Assembly (NCBI GenBank): GCA_964457925.1
Contig: CAYWGH010000006.1
Location: forward strand, 62,001-126,000
DNA: 64,000 bases
Direction of reading: 5' to 3'
Origin: Coneutiohabitans sp964457925
GTDB lineage: Bacteria > Zhuqueibacterota > Zhuqueibacteria > Zhuqueibacterales > Zhuqueibacteraceae
Shown: positions 36,150-44,540 of the stretch, piece after piece
Position numbering within the stretch: the first letter of the stretch is position 1
Layout: the number at the start of each line of letters is the position of its first letter
The notes under the pieces: generated by a model
Database searches by the model: none
What the model saw: the letters and a program-made list of their open reading frames with translations, nothing else
What the model was told of the DNA's origin: nothing
Position numbers and translations under genes: made by a program

Positions 36150-36467
36150 TTGATCACAGGCATCGGAAACAGAGAGTTCGATAATAAGACTGCCTTCAAT
36201 CCAAGCCAAAATTATTCGAGCCCGTTCGACACCTCAACAATCATCAGCTTCGATTTAACTCAGCCGGAGTTGATAACATGCGAAATCTACATGTTGAATG
36301 GCCGGAAAGTGCGCAGCATTTTTCAGAATATTCCGGCAAGCGGGCGTCATTTTTTGAAATGGGATGGCCGCGATGATGCCGGACGCGATTTGCCTTCTGG
36401 AATCTATTTCTATCGGCTGATCACGGACGAGTTTCTCCAACACAAAAAAATGGTTTTGGTGCGATAG
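36150..36467 (+). CDS. Orphan FlgD-like C-terminal sorting domain (small ORF or gene remnant)
   Basis: 105 residues starting at a TTG nine bases after GGAG. Almost the whole protein is the C-terminal module usually found at the end of long secreted proteins: NPSQNYSSPFDTSTIISFDL, IYMLNGRKVRSIFQ, HFLKWDGRDDAGRDLPSGIY and a terminal KKMVLVR. No signal peptide, and no cargo domain in any frame upstream. It is either the remnant of a deleted secreted protein or a domain cassette. Expression is unproven. Confidence 0.5.
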   Translation: MITGIGNREFDNKTAFNPSQNYSSPFDTSTIISFDLTQPELITCEIYMLNGRKVRSIFQNIPASGRHFLKWDGRDDAGRDLPSGIYFYRLITDEFLQHKKMVLVR

Positions 36468-36576
36468 TATTGAACACGGACCGGTCGCTCGCGCAACTTG
36501 GCATGGTGATGAATCTGGCATGAGAGCGGCTGGCAAGTTGATTCGCACGCAAGTTCGCATAAAAAGAGCCAGATTG

Positions 36577-37773
36577 ATGAGATCACCTCTCAGAAAAATT
36601 GGAACACAATCGTTCTGCCGGTGCGCTGCACTCTTTTTGGGCTATTGTTTGATCCTCTCGCCCGTCCTCCATGCCCAGCCGAATCCACAGACGTCGGGCG
36701 CACCGCGTTTCGAATATCAACCTGATTTTTTTTCCTTCACACAAGGCGTTTCATTTTTGTCTTGGGAATTAAAGTCCGGCGGACAGACGCAGAAGATTCG
36801 ACAGGCCTATTTGCCGGCGGCGCTCAGTTTCCCAATTTCGACGCATACCAATTTCATCGTTGGCGCCGCCGGGAGTTTTGCACGCGCAGACGCGACACTG
36901 GCGCGCGAATTCAACGGGCTGAGCGATGTGCGCATGCGTCTTTCGCGCAGTTTCGGCGCGGCCAAATGGTTTGTGGGCGCGGGCGTGAATTTGCCCACGG
37001 GCAAAAACAAGCTCAATGCCGAGGAAAATGCCGTGGTGAATGTGCTCAACGAGAATGTGCTGGGCTTTCCGCTGCAACGTTACGGCGCCGGACTTGACCT
37101 CGAATTGTCGCTCGCGCGTACCTTCAATTTGAATGATCAGCTCGGCATGGGTTGGGGCGCGACGCTGGTGCTTCCCGGCCAATTTGAATTTCGCGAAGAA
37201 AGCGCAACCACTTATCAGCCTGGCGCGCGCTATGTCGCCACGATGATACTCAATCGCATCAATCCCGTGTTGGCATGGCGGATGAGCCTGCTGGGCCAGT
37301 ATTTCGCGTATGACCGGCTTGCCGGAGAAAAATTTTTCCAACAAGGGTGGCAATTCGAGCCGGGCGCCAGCCTCGATTGGACATTCGCGCGGCAATGGCG
37401 CGTGCAGGTTGCGTTCACACATATCTGGAAAGACGGCAACAAATTCGTCGCGACAAATGCGGCCATCTTGCCAACCGAGCATTATTATCTCGACAATACC
37501 AGCTATGCCAAAATCGCCTTGCAGCGCAGCTTCAAGAGCCGCACACAAGCCGGCGCGTATCTGCATTTCAATCATTTCGGCAACAGCAGCGTGCAACAGC
37601 TCAACCGCGCCCGCGTTGTGCGCGTGGGTGCGCAGATGATGGCAAAACTATCCGAGCATGCCATGATCGGCGCAAACGCGGATTATGCTACGGGCAACGC
37701 TCAAAATGCGCAGAGCGGCTCTATTGAGTTGCGCGGCTATGGTTTGGGTTTGTGGCTCAAAACTCAGCTTTGA
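36577..37773 (+). CDS. Outer-membrane beta-barrel protein
   Basis: 398 residues from the ATG encoding MRSPLRKIG; an upstream in-frame ATG at 36520 would give an over-long leader. Signal peptide to about residue 34 (LILSPVLHAQ). The rest alternates polar and hydrophobic residues in some 14-16 predicted strands with aromatic girdles (FFSFTQGVSFLSWEL, AKWFVGAGVNLPTGKNKL, LGMGWGATLVLPGQF) and ends LGLWLKTQL. The N-LPTGKN motif is common in porin-like proteins annotated as transporters. Exact family not recognised. It sits between the CsgG-like pair and the giant secreted protein. Confidence 0.7.
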   Translation: MRSPLRKIGTQSFCRCAALFLGYCLILSPVLHAQPNPQTSGAPRFEYQPDFFSFTQGVSFLSWELKSGGQTQKIRQAYLPAALSFPISTHTNFIVGAAGSFARADATLAREFNGLSDVRMRLSRSFGAAKWFVGAGVNLPTGKNKLNAEENAVVNVLNENVLGFPLQRYGAGLDLELSLARTFNLNDQLGMGWGATLVLPGQFEFREESATTYQPGARYVATMILNRINPVLAWRMSLLGQYFAYDRLAGEKFFQQGWQFEPGASLDWTFARQWRVQVAFTHIWKDGNKFVATNAAILPTEHYYLDNTSYAKIALQRSFKSRTQAGAYLHFNHFGNSSVQQLNRARVVRVGAQMMAKLSEHAMIGANADYATGNAQNAQSGSIELRGYGLGLWLKTQL

Positions 37774-38028
37774 TTTGAAACTGGAACTAGTGCATTGTTA
37801 CACAACTTATTGACGTACCTGTCAGCCTGGAAGAAGATTGTGAAGTTCCAGGCCCAATGTCTAGTACTTCACAAGATTCGCCTGAGTGGCATTTCGAGAG
37901 GGTATTCCCCCAGATTAAGGTAGCCGAATACCGGCCTCGTTGAAATGTCGTAATTCAAAATGGGAAATGTGCACGATCTAAAGACAACGAAATCGCCGCG
38001 AACTGAAACTTCTCAATTGCAAAAGCAG

Positions 38029-41000
38029 ATGCCACATAAGATTCACAAACAAAAAGGATTGTTCGCACGCGGGTGGTTATGCGGTCTGATATGTTTTGCT
38101 CTGGCGCCCACCGCCTTCAGCCAAATCACCAGCGGCGACACAGCCAGCTTCAATTTCGCTGTTGATGAGTTGCCGCGCACGGAGTCTGCCAGTTCTCCCT
38201 CGCTGGCTTTCGATCGAAACGAGAACGTAACATTCGTTTGGCAGGCAGAAGATAAAGGGCGCAGCATGATTTTGCTGCGGCAATTTGATGGCATTGGCCG
38301 GCCCGCGGCCGGCGGCATTATACCTGTGGCCGTGGCCAGCGATACAATCACAGTCGCGCAACCGCATTTCGTATTTACGCCGGGCGATTCGTTATGGGTG
38401 GTTTGGCAGGAACAATCTCTACGCAATGAAAACGCCGAAATCGTGGCGCGAATTTTCAACCATGATTTGAAGCCGGTTTCGGAAAAATTCTTCGTGCGCG
38501 AAAAGCCGCAGGGCGGCGCTTTTGGGCCGCGTCTCACAGTCGATGCGAAAGGCCGCATCTTAGTGGCTTGGTTTGAGCCTCCGCTGGCCGCGCTCGAATC
38601 GCCGGCGCGGGTGATGGCGCGCTATTTCAGCAGCACTGGCCTTGCGTTAAGTGAGAGTTTTCCACTTTATCAAGGTATATCAAGTTTCGTGAACGAGGAG
38701 AAACTCGATCTTGCGGCTTCACCAAACGGCATGATAGCCGCGACCTGGAAAGTCGTGCAAGACAATCTCGATCGCGTTTATCTCTGTTTGTTTGATGATG
38801 CTGGAAGCGTGCGCACGCCCGCCGCTGCGATCGTCGAGCGCAATGTTTCATTTCCAAGCTTGACATTTCTGACTGCCGAGGAAATTATCGTACAGTGGTA
38901 CGAAACCCCGTCCGGCGCGCGTCTGCGGGCGCAACGTTTTGATCTAAATGCCCAACCGCTTGATGCTATCCTGTCGATTGCGGAAGGCTCAGCCGGCGAG
39001 ACCCAGCCCTCGCCAACCGCGATTGCGAGAATCGACAACAATCATTTCGGCTCGATGTGGTCGATTCTGGACACGACTTCAAAAGAATTCAATTGGGTGT
39101 ATAGCCGGCTCTTCGATCGATTGGGCAAGCCGGCTTCAGAGCTGCAACAATTGGGCAAAACACCCAACGATTCCTCGCGCAAGCGCATCGCGCTTGAGGT
39201 GGCCACCTCGCGCTACGGCAACATGGCTTCAGTCTTTGACGGCACGGATCGCCAACCCAATTCCGAACATCCACGCATCACCGGCACCATCACGCAATTT
39301 GTACTGCCGGATTTGAGCGCGGACTCGCTGGAAATTTTGAATATTGCCCCAACCCGCGCAGATTCGATCATCGCGCACTTCATTATCCGAAATAATGGTC
39401 GCGCGCCTGCGGCTGCCTCTTCGCTGGTCGCGCGCGTGTTCAGCCAAGCGACGCAGCAATTCATCACCATCATTCCGCTGGAAGCGCCGTTACTGTTGCC
39501 GGGCGAAAGGCGTGAGTATCGCATCCCCCTCGGTAAATTCGAGCCGGGATTGTTCTTTTTCAGCCTGGTTTTGGATCAAACCTTGGTGCTTCCTGAACAA
39601 AATGAAGAGAACAATACCACTTCGCCGGTTAGCTTCACCGTAATCGAAGCGCCAACGATGGCCGTGACCACTACCAGCCTGGTTTTCACGACAGTTCTCG
39701 GCGAAAGCGAGCTGCCCCCGCGTCAAATTTTTGAAATTCGTAACAGCGGCAGCGGCACTCTCGATTGGAAAGCTGCGGCAGATCAAGCCTGGCTCGAGTT
39801 CAGTCCCTCCAGCGGTTTGATCACCACGCAAATCGAGCAAGTTGTTGTCGGTGTAAATCCCAGTGGCTTGCCTGCCGGCACGTATCTCGGAAACATCAAT
39901 CTCATTTCCAACGGCGGTATCGCCGTGGTCGGGGTGACGCTCGTGATCCGGCCAGCCGAACCGAGATTGACGGTGAATACAAATCGTTTGCGCTTTGCGG
40001 CAACACAGGGCAGTCCCGATCCGCCGCCGCAGAACATCAGCATCACGAATAGCGGCGACAGCCTCTTGCGCTGGCGCGTGAGCAGCGATCAGGCCTGGCT
40101 CTCCGTGTTTCCGGATACCGGTTCCACCCTGCAGGAAAGGGATCAAATCGTTGTGCGCGTAGCCACGACCAGTCTGCGCGCCGGCACATACAGCGGCAGC
40201 CTCACCTTGTTGTCAAACGGCGGTGAAACGACGATCAACGTTGACCTTGAAATTAGCGCATTGCCGGCGGCGCTGCACGCGAGGCCCACGAGTTTGAGCT
40301 TTACCGCAACAGAAGGCCTGGTGAATCCGCCCTTTCAAGCTGTTCTCGTCAACAATACCGGCGGCGGCACATTGAATTGGAGCACAAGTGAAGATGCCAT
40401 TTGGCTCTCAGTTTTTCCCTCAACGGGCACAACCACATCGGAAACCGACACGATCTGGGTATCTGCCAGCATAACGATCGTGCGCGCAGGAACTTATTCA
40501 AGTGTTTTCAACATCAATTCAAACGCCGGCACACAAACCATTACCGTAAATTTTTTGGTGAATCCACAACCGCCGGTACTCGCCGCCGATCCCGCGAGCT
40601 TGTCGTTCACGGGCTTTCCGGCCGGCCCCAATCCCCCGCCGCAAACGCTGATCATTCGCAATGCCGGCGGCGGCACGCTCAATTGGTTTGCAACGGTTGA
40701 TCAAGCCTGGCTGCGTGTGTCTCCGCAAACAGGCGATACGCGCACCGAGTTGGATACCTTAAGGATTACGATTGACTTGACCAATCTTTCGTCGGGTAAT
40801 TACAACGGCACCATTCGCATCGCCTCCATTGCCGGCGATATTTCCGTGAGGGTCAATCTCGTGGTGCAACAATTTCCGGATTTGCAGGCGCAAATCTCAA
40901 GTGCAGCGTTGACCAACTGCCTGAGTCCGGATTATGATTTCAGTGCGGCATTTGTTGTGATGAATGCGGGGCCGGGCGTTTCCAGGCCAACGACAGCCCG

Positions 41001-42054
41001 TCTGTTGTTGGACGGTGTTTTGCGCCAAGAAATCAATGTGCCCGAGCTAGCGTTAGGCGCGCGTTTCAACGTCACATTCCAACCAGTAGCGCTGCGCGAG
41101 GGGTTCAACACCATTCTGTTTCGCGCCGGTTCGGATACTGCCGACGGCAATACCCGCAACAACAGTGTCGTGCTGCGCGAATGGGTGCCGCAACGCGGCG
41201 ACGCCAATCTCGACAGCCTGCGGGATTTGCGCGATATCTTTTACGTCATCGATGTGATTCTGCAGCGCCGTACGAGTGTGATTGACAAAAGCTGTTGGGC
41301 GAGCAACGCTTTCACCGATGAGTCCATCGATGTCGCAGATATCGTTGCTTTGGTTGATCTCATCCTGCAGCAAGAAAGCCCGGCAGTGAGCGTAGGCAGC
41401 AGTGATTTCGAATTACGGCTGGCGCCGCTGGCAGCCGCCAAAACCCGGTTGCACTGGAAATCCTCACAAGATTTGCGTGCTTGGCAGGCCACCTGGAAAT
41501 TGCAAGGCCGGTATGCTGATCATCCCACCGGGACAGGAAGCCGAACTAACGGACAGTGGGAAGCGCGCTGGAAAATTCGCAATAATGAATTACGACTATT
41601 GATCTGGTCGAAGGATCAAAACTCATCGGCAAATCAAAGTGAACAAACCATCGACTTGCCGCTGGCGTTCGCGGTTGACCATGTGATTGCGGCGGCTGGT
41701 TTGAGCGTAACGGATGAAATGCTCACGCTAAATTTGCCCGCCGCGGAGATGAATGCGGAATTACCGCACACCTTCAACCTCACCGCCGGCTATCCCAACC
41801 CTCTGCAGCGCCGGCTCTATCCGATGGTGCAATGGCGATACGATTTGCCGGAGGCCTCTTTTGTTGCAATCAAGATCCACAATTTACTTGGGCAAGAAAT
41901 TTGGCGCGCGTCGCCAGGCATGCAGCCCGCCGGGCGTTGGACCTTGAGCTGGGATGGCCGCAATGCAAGAGGCTTGCCCGTGGCAAACGGCGTCTATTTT
42001 CTGGAATTTATGGCGGGAAAGTATCGCAAACTCGAGCGATTTATTGTGCAATAA
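38029..42054 (+). CDS. Giant secreted multidomain protein (propeller-like, CARDB, BACON-like, dockerin, FlgD-like end)
   Basis: 1341 residues from the ATG at 38029, which gives a proper signal peptide (LFARGWLCGLICFALAPTAFSQ region); ATG 37960 is the in-frame alternative. Order: six or so propeller-like repeats with VVWQE/VAWFE/VQWYE strands (about 45-425); CARDB-like (426-535); four roughly 100-residue BACON-like repeats (541, 643, 748, 849), each with S-L-x-F, NxGxGxLxW, WLxxxPxxG and AGTYxGxxxLxSN; second CARDB (950-1050); type-I dockerin (1056-1115) with calcium loops GDANLDSLRDLRD and NAFTDESIDVAD; Pro-rich linker; FlgD-like sorting domain (1257-1341; SWDGRNARGLPVANGVYFLE). Predicted cell-surface or secreted adhesin or binding protein. 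Confidence 0.85.
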   Translation: MPHKIHKQKGLFARGWLCGLICFALAPTAFSQITSGDTASFNFAVDELPRTESASSPSLAFDRNENVTFVWQAEDKGRSMILLRQFDGIGRPAAGGIIPVAVASDTITVAQPHFVFTPGDSLWVVWQEQSLRNENAEIVARIFNHDLKPVSEKFFVREKPQGGAFGPRLTVDAKGRILVAWFEPPLAALESPARVMARYFSSTGLALSESFPLYQGISSFVNEEKLDLAASPNGMIAATWKVVQDNLDRVYLCLFDDAGSVRTPAAAIVERNVSFPSLTFLTAEEIIVQWYETPSGARLRAQRFDLNAQPLDAILSIAEGSAGETQPSPTAIARIDNNHFGSMWSILDTTSKEFNWVYSRLFDRLGKPASELQQLGKTPNDSSRKRIALEVATSRYGNMASVFDGTDRQPNSEHPRITGTITQFVLPDLSADSLEILNIAPTRADSIIAHFIIRNNGRAPAAASSLVARVFSQATQQFITIIPLEAPLLLPGERREYRIPLGKFEPGLFFFSLVLDQTLVLPEQNEENNTTSPVSFTVIEAPTMAVTTTSLVFTTVLGESELPPRQIFEIRNSGSGTLDWKAAADQAWLEFSPSSGLITTQIEQVVVGVNPSGLPAGTYLGNINLISNGGIAVVGVTLVIRPAEPRLTVNTNRLRFAATQGSPDPPPQNISITNSGDSLLRWRVSSDQAWLSVFPDTGSTLQERDQIVVRVATTSLRAGTYSGSLTLLSNGGETTINVDLEISALPAALHARPTSLSFTATEGLVNPPFQAVLVNNTGGGTLNWSTSEDAIWLSVFPSTGTTTSETDTIWVSASITIVRAGTYSSVFNINSNAGTQTITVNFLVNPQPPVLAADPASLSFTGFPAGPNPPPQTLIIRNAGGGTLNWFATVDQAWLRVSPQTGDTRTELDTLRITIDLTNLSSGNYNGTIRIASIAGDISVRVNLVVQQFPDLQAQISSAALTNCLSPDYDFSAAFVVMNAGPGVSRPTTARLLLDGVLRQEINVPELALGARFNVTFQPVALREGFNTILFRAGSDTADGNTRNNSVVLREWVPQRGDANLDSLRDLRDIFYVIDVILQRRTSVIDKSCWASNAFTDESIDVADIVALVDLILQQESPAVSVGSSDFELRLAPLAAAKTRLHWKSSQDLRAWQATWKLQGRYADHPTGTGSRTNGQWEARWKIRNNELRLLIWSKDQNSSANQSEQTIDLPLAFAVDHVIAAAGLSVTDEMLTLNLPAAEMNAELPHTFNLTAGYPNPLQRRLYPMVQWRYDLPEASFVAIKIHNLLGQEIWRASPGMQPAGRWTLSWDGRNARGLPVANGVYFLEFMAGKYRKLERFIVQ

Positions 42055-42161
42055 CGTCAACCGCGACGTTTCACATGTGATGACCATCGAAAACATGACT
42101 CTTTAAAAGATTGCCGCCTGGGCATTAATCTCTTGCACATTGACAATAACGCGAAAACTTC

Positions 42162-43052
42162 ATGAACGTTATTCTAAAATCAATCGGTGTTCTAACAGCG
42201 GTTATATCGGGCCTCGCGTGCTCGTCATCGCAACCAACGGCTTCCAGCCGCGCCAATCTTGCTTTGCAACTGGAATTTATCAAGGGAGTTTTACATCAGG
42301 GCGAGCCCGGCAATCATCTGCTGAAAGCAACCAATATTCAGCAAGTCAATCGCATTGAAATTTACGTTTTTTTTGCCGACGACACGCTCGCGCACACGGC
42401 GATTCGCATACCGCCGGGCGACTCGACGTTCGCAGCCGCACTCGATGTCGCGCCTGGCGAAGATCGCCGCATCGTCGTCGAGGCCTGGTCGGATAATCTT
42501 GAGGCGGAGAGTTTGTTGGAATATCGCGGAGTGACTTCCGGCGTACGTATTGAATCCGGCGTCGAGCAACATGTAACGGTCACGCTGTTTCCCCTTGCCA
42601 TTCCCGGCCGGCGAGTCGTAATGATTGTCGGCCGCGGCGCAGGCGCGCCCGGCGCCGATCGCAATCTCGTTCCATTCTCCGTGATCAGCGCGGATTCGCT
42701 GCGCGCCCTGCAACTCGATGTGCATGCCAACGTGAACAACAATGCGGAAGAATTTGGTTTATCACCGCGCGGCGCCACGCGTGATGCCGGCCTGCCGCTG
42801 CAAAATCTTGAGAGCAACATCATCGCCACTGCGGCTAACCCCACACTGCGCATTTTGTTGTTTGATGAAGCCGGCAGAACTCTGCCCCCGAAAGATGAAC
42901 CCAACCGCTTGTTTGATGTTACTTTTCAAGTCAACCCGCAAGTCGTCCCGGGGACGATTTATCGCCTCTGGATATCGAATGTGGCGGTGCGCGCCGCGGG
43001 TAATAATCAGCTCGAAGTGTTGAGCTTGGAGGGGCAATTTGAGGTGAGATGA
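42162..43052 (+). CDS. Lipoprotein with C-terminal cohesin-like domain
   Basis: 296 residues. Lipobox GLAC gives an acylated Cys at about residue 20. Residues 30-140 form a beta-rich domain (VNRIEIYVFFADDTLAHTAI, SGVEQHVTVTLFPL). Residues about 145-296 follow the cohesin strand pattern: LVPFSVISADSLRALQLDVH (x-V-P-F/V-x-V with an 'ALQ' strand), LRILLFDEAGRTL, RLFDVTFQVNPQVVPGTIY and LSLEGQFEV at the end. The gene follows the dockerin-bearing protein by 107 bases on the same strand. Cohesin assignment is inference from the strand pattern; a profile search is needed. Confidence 0.6.
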   Translation: MNVILKSIGVLTAVISGLACSSSQPTASSRANLALQLEFIKGVLHQGEPGNHLLKATNIQQVNRIEIYVFFADDTLAHTAIRIPPGDSTFAAALDVAPGEDRRIVVEAWSDNLEAESLLEYRGVTSGVRIESGVEQHVTVTLFPLAIPGRRVVMIVGRGAGAPGADRNLVPFSVISADSLRALQLDVHANVNNNAEEFGLSPRGATRDAGLPLQNLESNIIATAANPTLRILLFDEAGRTLPPKDEPNRLFDVTFQVNPQVVPGTIYRLWISNVAVRAAGNNQLEVLSLEGQFEVR

Positions 43053-43080
43053 CGCGGTTGATCAAAACCTTGGTTTACCA

Positions 43081-43134
43081 CCGCCCGGGTAATCTTCACG
43101 GCAGTTACGCTTTTGGTGAAGATCGCCCGGGCGG
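43081..43134. terminator. Long GC-rich hairpin after the lipoprotein gene
   Basis: CCGCCCGGGTAATCTTCAC (43081-43099) and GTGAAGATCGCCCGGGCGG (43116-43134) pair at 17 of 19 positions with a 16-nt loop. There is no T tract, but the stem is the longest in the region and begins 28 bases after the stop. Likely transcript-end structure. Confidence 0.6.
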
Positions 43135-43242
43135 CGGCATTTTGGCAGGAAGCGCAAAATTCAGCAGCATTGAACTTCAAACTGCAACGACTGCAAAAAC
43201 CCATAACCTGGACGCACCGCAGCCCAAAAGCTTGCTGCAAGT

Positions 43243-43345
43243 GGATTCAACCGTATTCGGATAAAGCCAAAGCCGTATCCGCTTACAGCAAAATCCGCTT
43301 ACGAAAGTTTCTGCTTTTTTGCAACGAGTTCACTTTAAAGAGATG
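43243..43345. repeat. Palindromic intergenic repeat, copy 2
   Basis: GGATAAAGCCAAAGCCGTATCCGCTTACAG and following bases (43259-43302) match the reverse complement of copy 1 (20336-20381) with few differences. The right flank CTGCTTTTTTGCAACGA also resembles copy 1. The left arm has decayed here, leaving only GGATA/TATCC in the inner stem. Like copy 1, it separates convergent genes. A short match (AAATCCGCTTAC) also occurs near 27409. Confidence 0.65.
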
Positions 43346-43417
43346 AATGGCCATCCTCAAAAATCTTTTTAGGCGCAAGGCACAATCGAAAGCCCTTGAT
43401 ATCGCATCACCTCGTGC

Positions 43418-44377
43418 TCATTTTTGAGCTTCCAGCTTCTCGATCATCAGATAGGCATTCTCTTCACCAAGAGCGCGCGGATCGATGATTTTCATGATTT
43501 CCATGTAGCCGGTTTTTGAAATTTGAACCACGTGACTGCGGCTACGATCGATGTATGTCGTCACGGGCGATTGGCCGAGATACCGATCATCAACAATAAC
43601 ATCGGCACTGCTCGGCGAGGTGTTGATTTGCAGGGCAATCCTCCCGGCGCGAGGTGGAATGGGTTGGGTGGTCTCAGGAGAGGGCGCGGCAGGTTGTGAC
43701 ACTACCGCCGGAGAGCTCTCACGTGGCATCGCAGGAACACTCGCCGTTGGCGCTGTCGTGACGACAGGAGCAGTTGCTGTAGCCGGCACACGCTCGGCCG
43801 CGGGCGGCGGCTGAGTGATTTCAGGAGTTGAAGAAGTTGGCGGCGTTGACACAGTCTCGTCGCCAGAAAGGTTGTGCTTTGACTCGCGCGCGACCGCGGG
43901 AGCAGACGGCCGGGTCAATTCTGTGAAATAATTTTTCCTATCGCGCAACGAACCATCGGAGTTCTTATCCAACGTTATGGTTAGGAAGGTGCGATGTTCG
44001 GGATAGACCCGAACGTGCCCGTCGTGCGTCATGAGATCAAACGATTTCTCTTTCCAAAAAGATTTCACGCGATACACCGCCTTGACTTTGTAAATGCCCG
44101 GCGCCAGCGGAATTTCAAAAACATAATCGCGCCGGCCCGGTTTGCGCGCAATACTCGGCGAGATCTTTTTACCGTCAACATACAGTTCAACCGAGCTTCT
44201 ACGGCTGCTCTGATCATCCGTCACATTGTCGATCTGCACCACCAGCCCGGTATTCTCGACAGCCTCGGTTGCGGAACATGAGGTTGGCGCAAACGGCATG
44301 GCGTGACCAGCAGTGCCGCTCAAATTCAAAACACAGAAAAACAGCATGATGCCTGTCGCAATGGTAATCGGTTTCAT
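43418..44377 (-). CDS. Exported PEGA-domain protein A
   Basis: 319 residues from the ATG at 44375-44377; a longer frame to 44482 runs through the divergent promoter. Signal peptide MKPITIATGIMLFFCVLNLS. A beta-sandwich (about 40-145) with YVDGKKISP and PGIYKVKAVYRV is followed by a Pro/Thr/Ala-rich linker (about 150-245) and a PEGA domain (about 250-315: LQINTSPSSADVIVDDRYLG, QSPVTTYI, HVVQISKTGYMEI). It is paralogous over its length to the gene at 51354. PEGA proteins are envelope proteins of unknown role. It is divergent from tetR and shares its control region. Confidence 0.82.
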   Translation of the reverse strand: MKPITIATGIMLFFCVLNLSGTAGHAMPFAPTSCSATEAVENTGLVVQIDNVTDDQSSRRSSVELYVDGKKISPSIARKPGRRDYVFEIPLAPGIYKVKAVYRVKSFWKEKSFDLMTHDGHVRVYPEHRTFLTITLDKNSDGSLRDRKNYFTELTRPSAPAVARESKHNLSGDETVSTPPTSSTPEITQPPPAAERVPATATAPVVTTAPTASVPAMPRESSPAVVSQPAAPSPETTQPIPPRAGRIALQINTSPSSADVIVDDRYLGQSPVTTYIDRSRSHVVQISKTGYMEIMKIIDPRALGEENAYLMIEKLEAQK

Positions 44378-44473
44378 AAGGGTTTCATTGATTAACAAGT
44401 GAAAAACCTGACCAACGAGATGAGATTTTTGCTTTTGCTGGCAAGGGCGAAAAAAGGAAAGCAGGTTTTCGCG

Positions 44474-44509
44474 CAAAGTCAAGCGCTTTCAAAAAAATAC
44501 TTGACTTTG
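44474..44509. promoter_or_regulatory. 10-bp inverted repeat in the PEGA/tetR divergent region
   Basis: CAAAGTCAAG (44474-44483) and CTTGACTTTG (44500-44509) are perfect inverted copies around a 16-nt AT-rich spacer. The right arm covers the tetR -35 box. Each arm contains the AGTCA/TGACT half-site found in the three compact palindromes of this locus. Confidence 0.7.
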
Positions 44510-44529
44510 TAATATTGCAGGTTTATCTT
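44501..44529 (+). promoter_or_regulatory. Candidate tetR promoter
   Basis: TTGACT at 44501-44506, a 17-nt spacer and TATCTT at 44524-44529, about 12 bases before the first possible start codon. The -35 lies inside the inverted repeat, so binding there would block RNA polymerase. Confidence 0.55.
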
Positions 44530-44540
44530 TTGGTCAAAAA

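Noticed and set aside
37960..38028. The ATG at 37960 as start of the giant secreted protein
   Set aside because: It would add 23 polar residues before the signal peptide and has no clear ribosome-binding site; ATG 38029 gives a normal leader, though its own SD is also weak.
42065..42161. A frameshift joining the giant protein and the lipoprotein
   Set aside because: The first ends in a complete sorting domain and the second begins with its own signal peptide and lipobox.
43049..43346. Two small plus-strand frames after the lipoprotein gene
   Set aside because: They cover the hairpin at 43081 and the palindromic repeat, so they are non-coding DNA read by chance.
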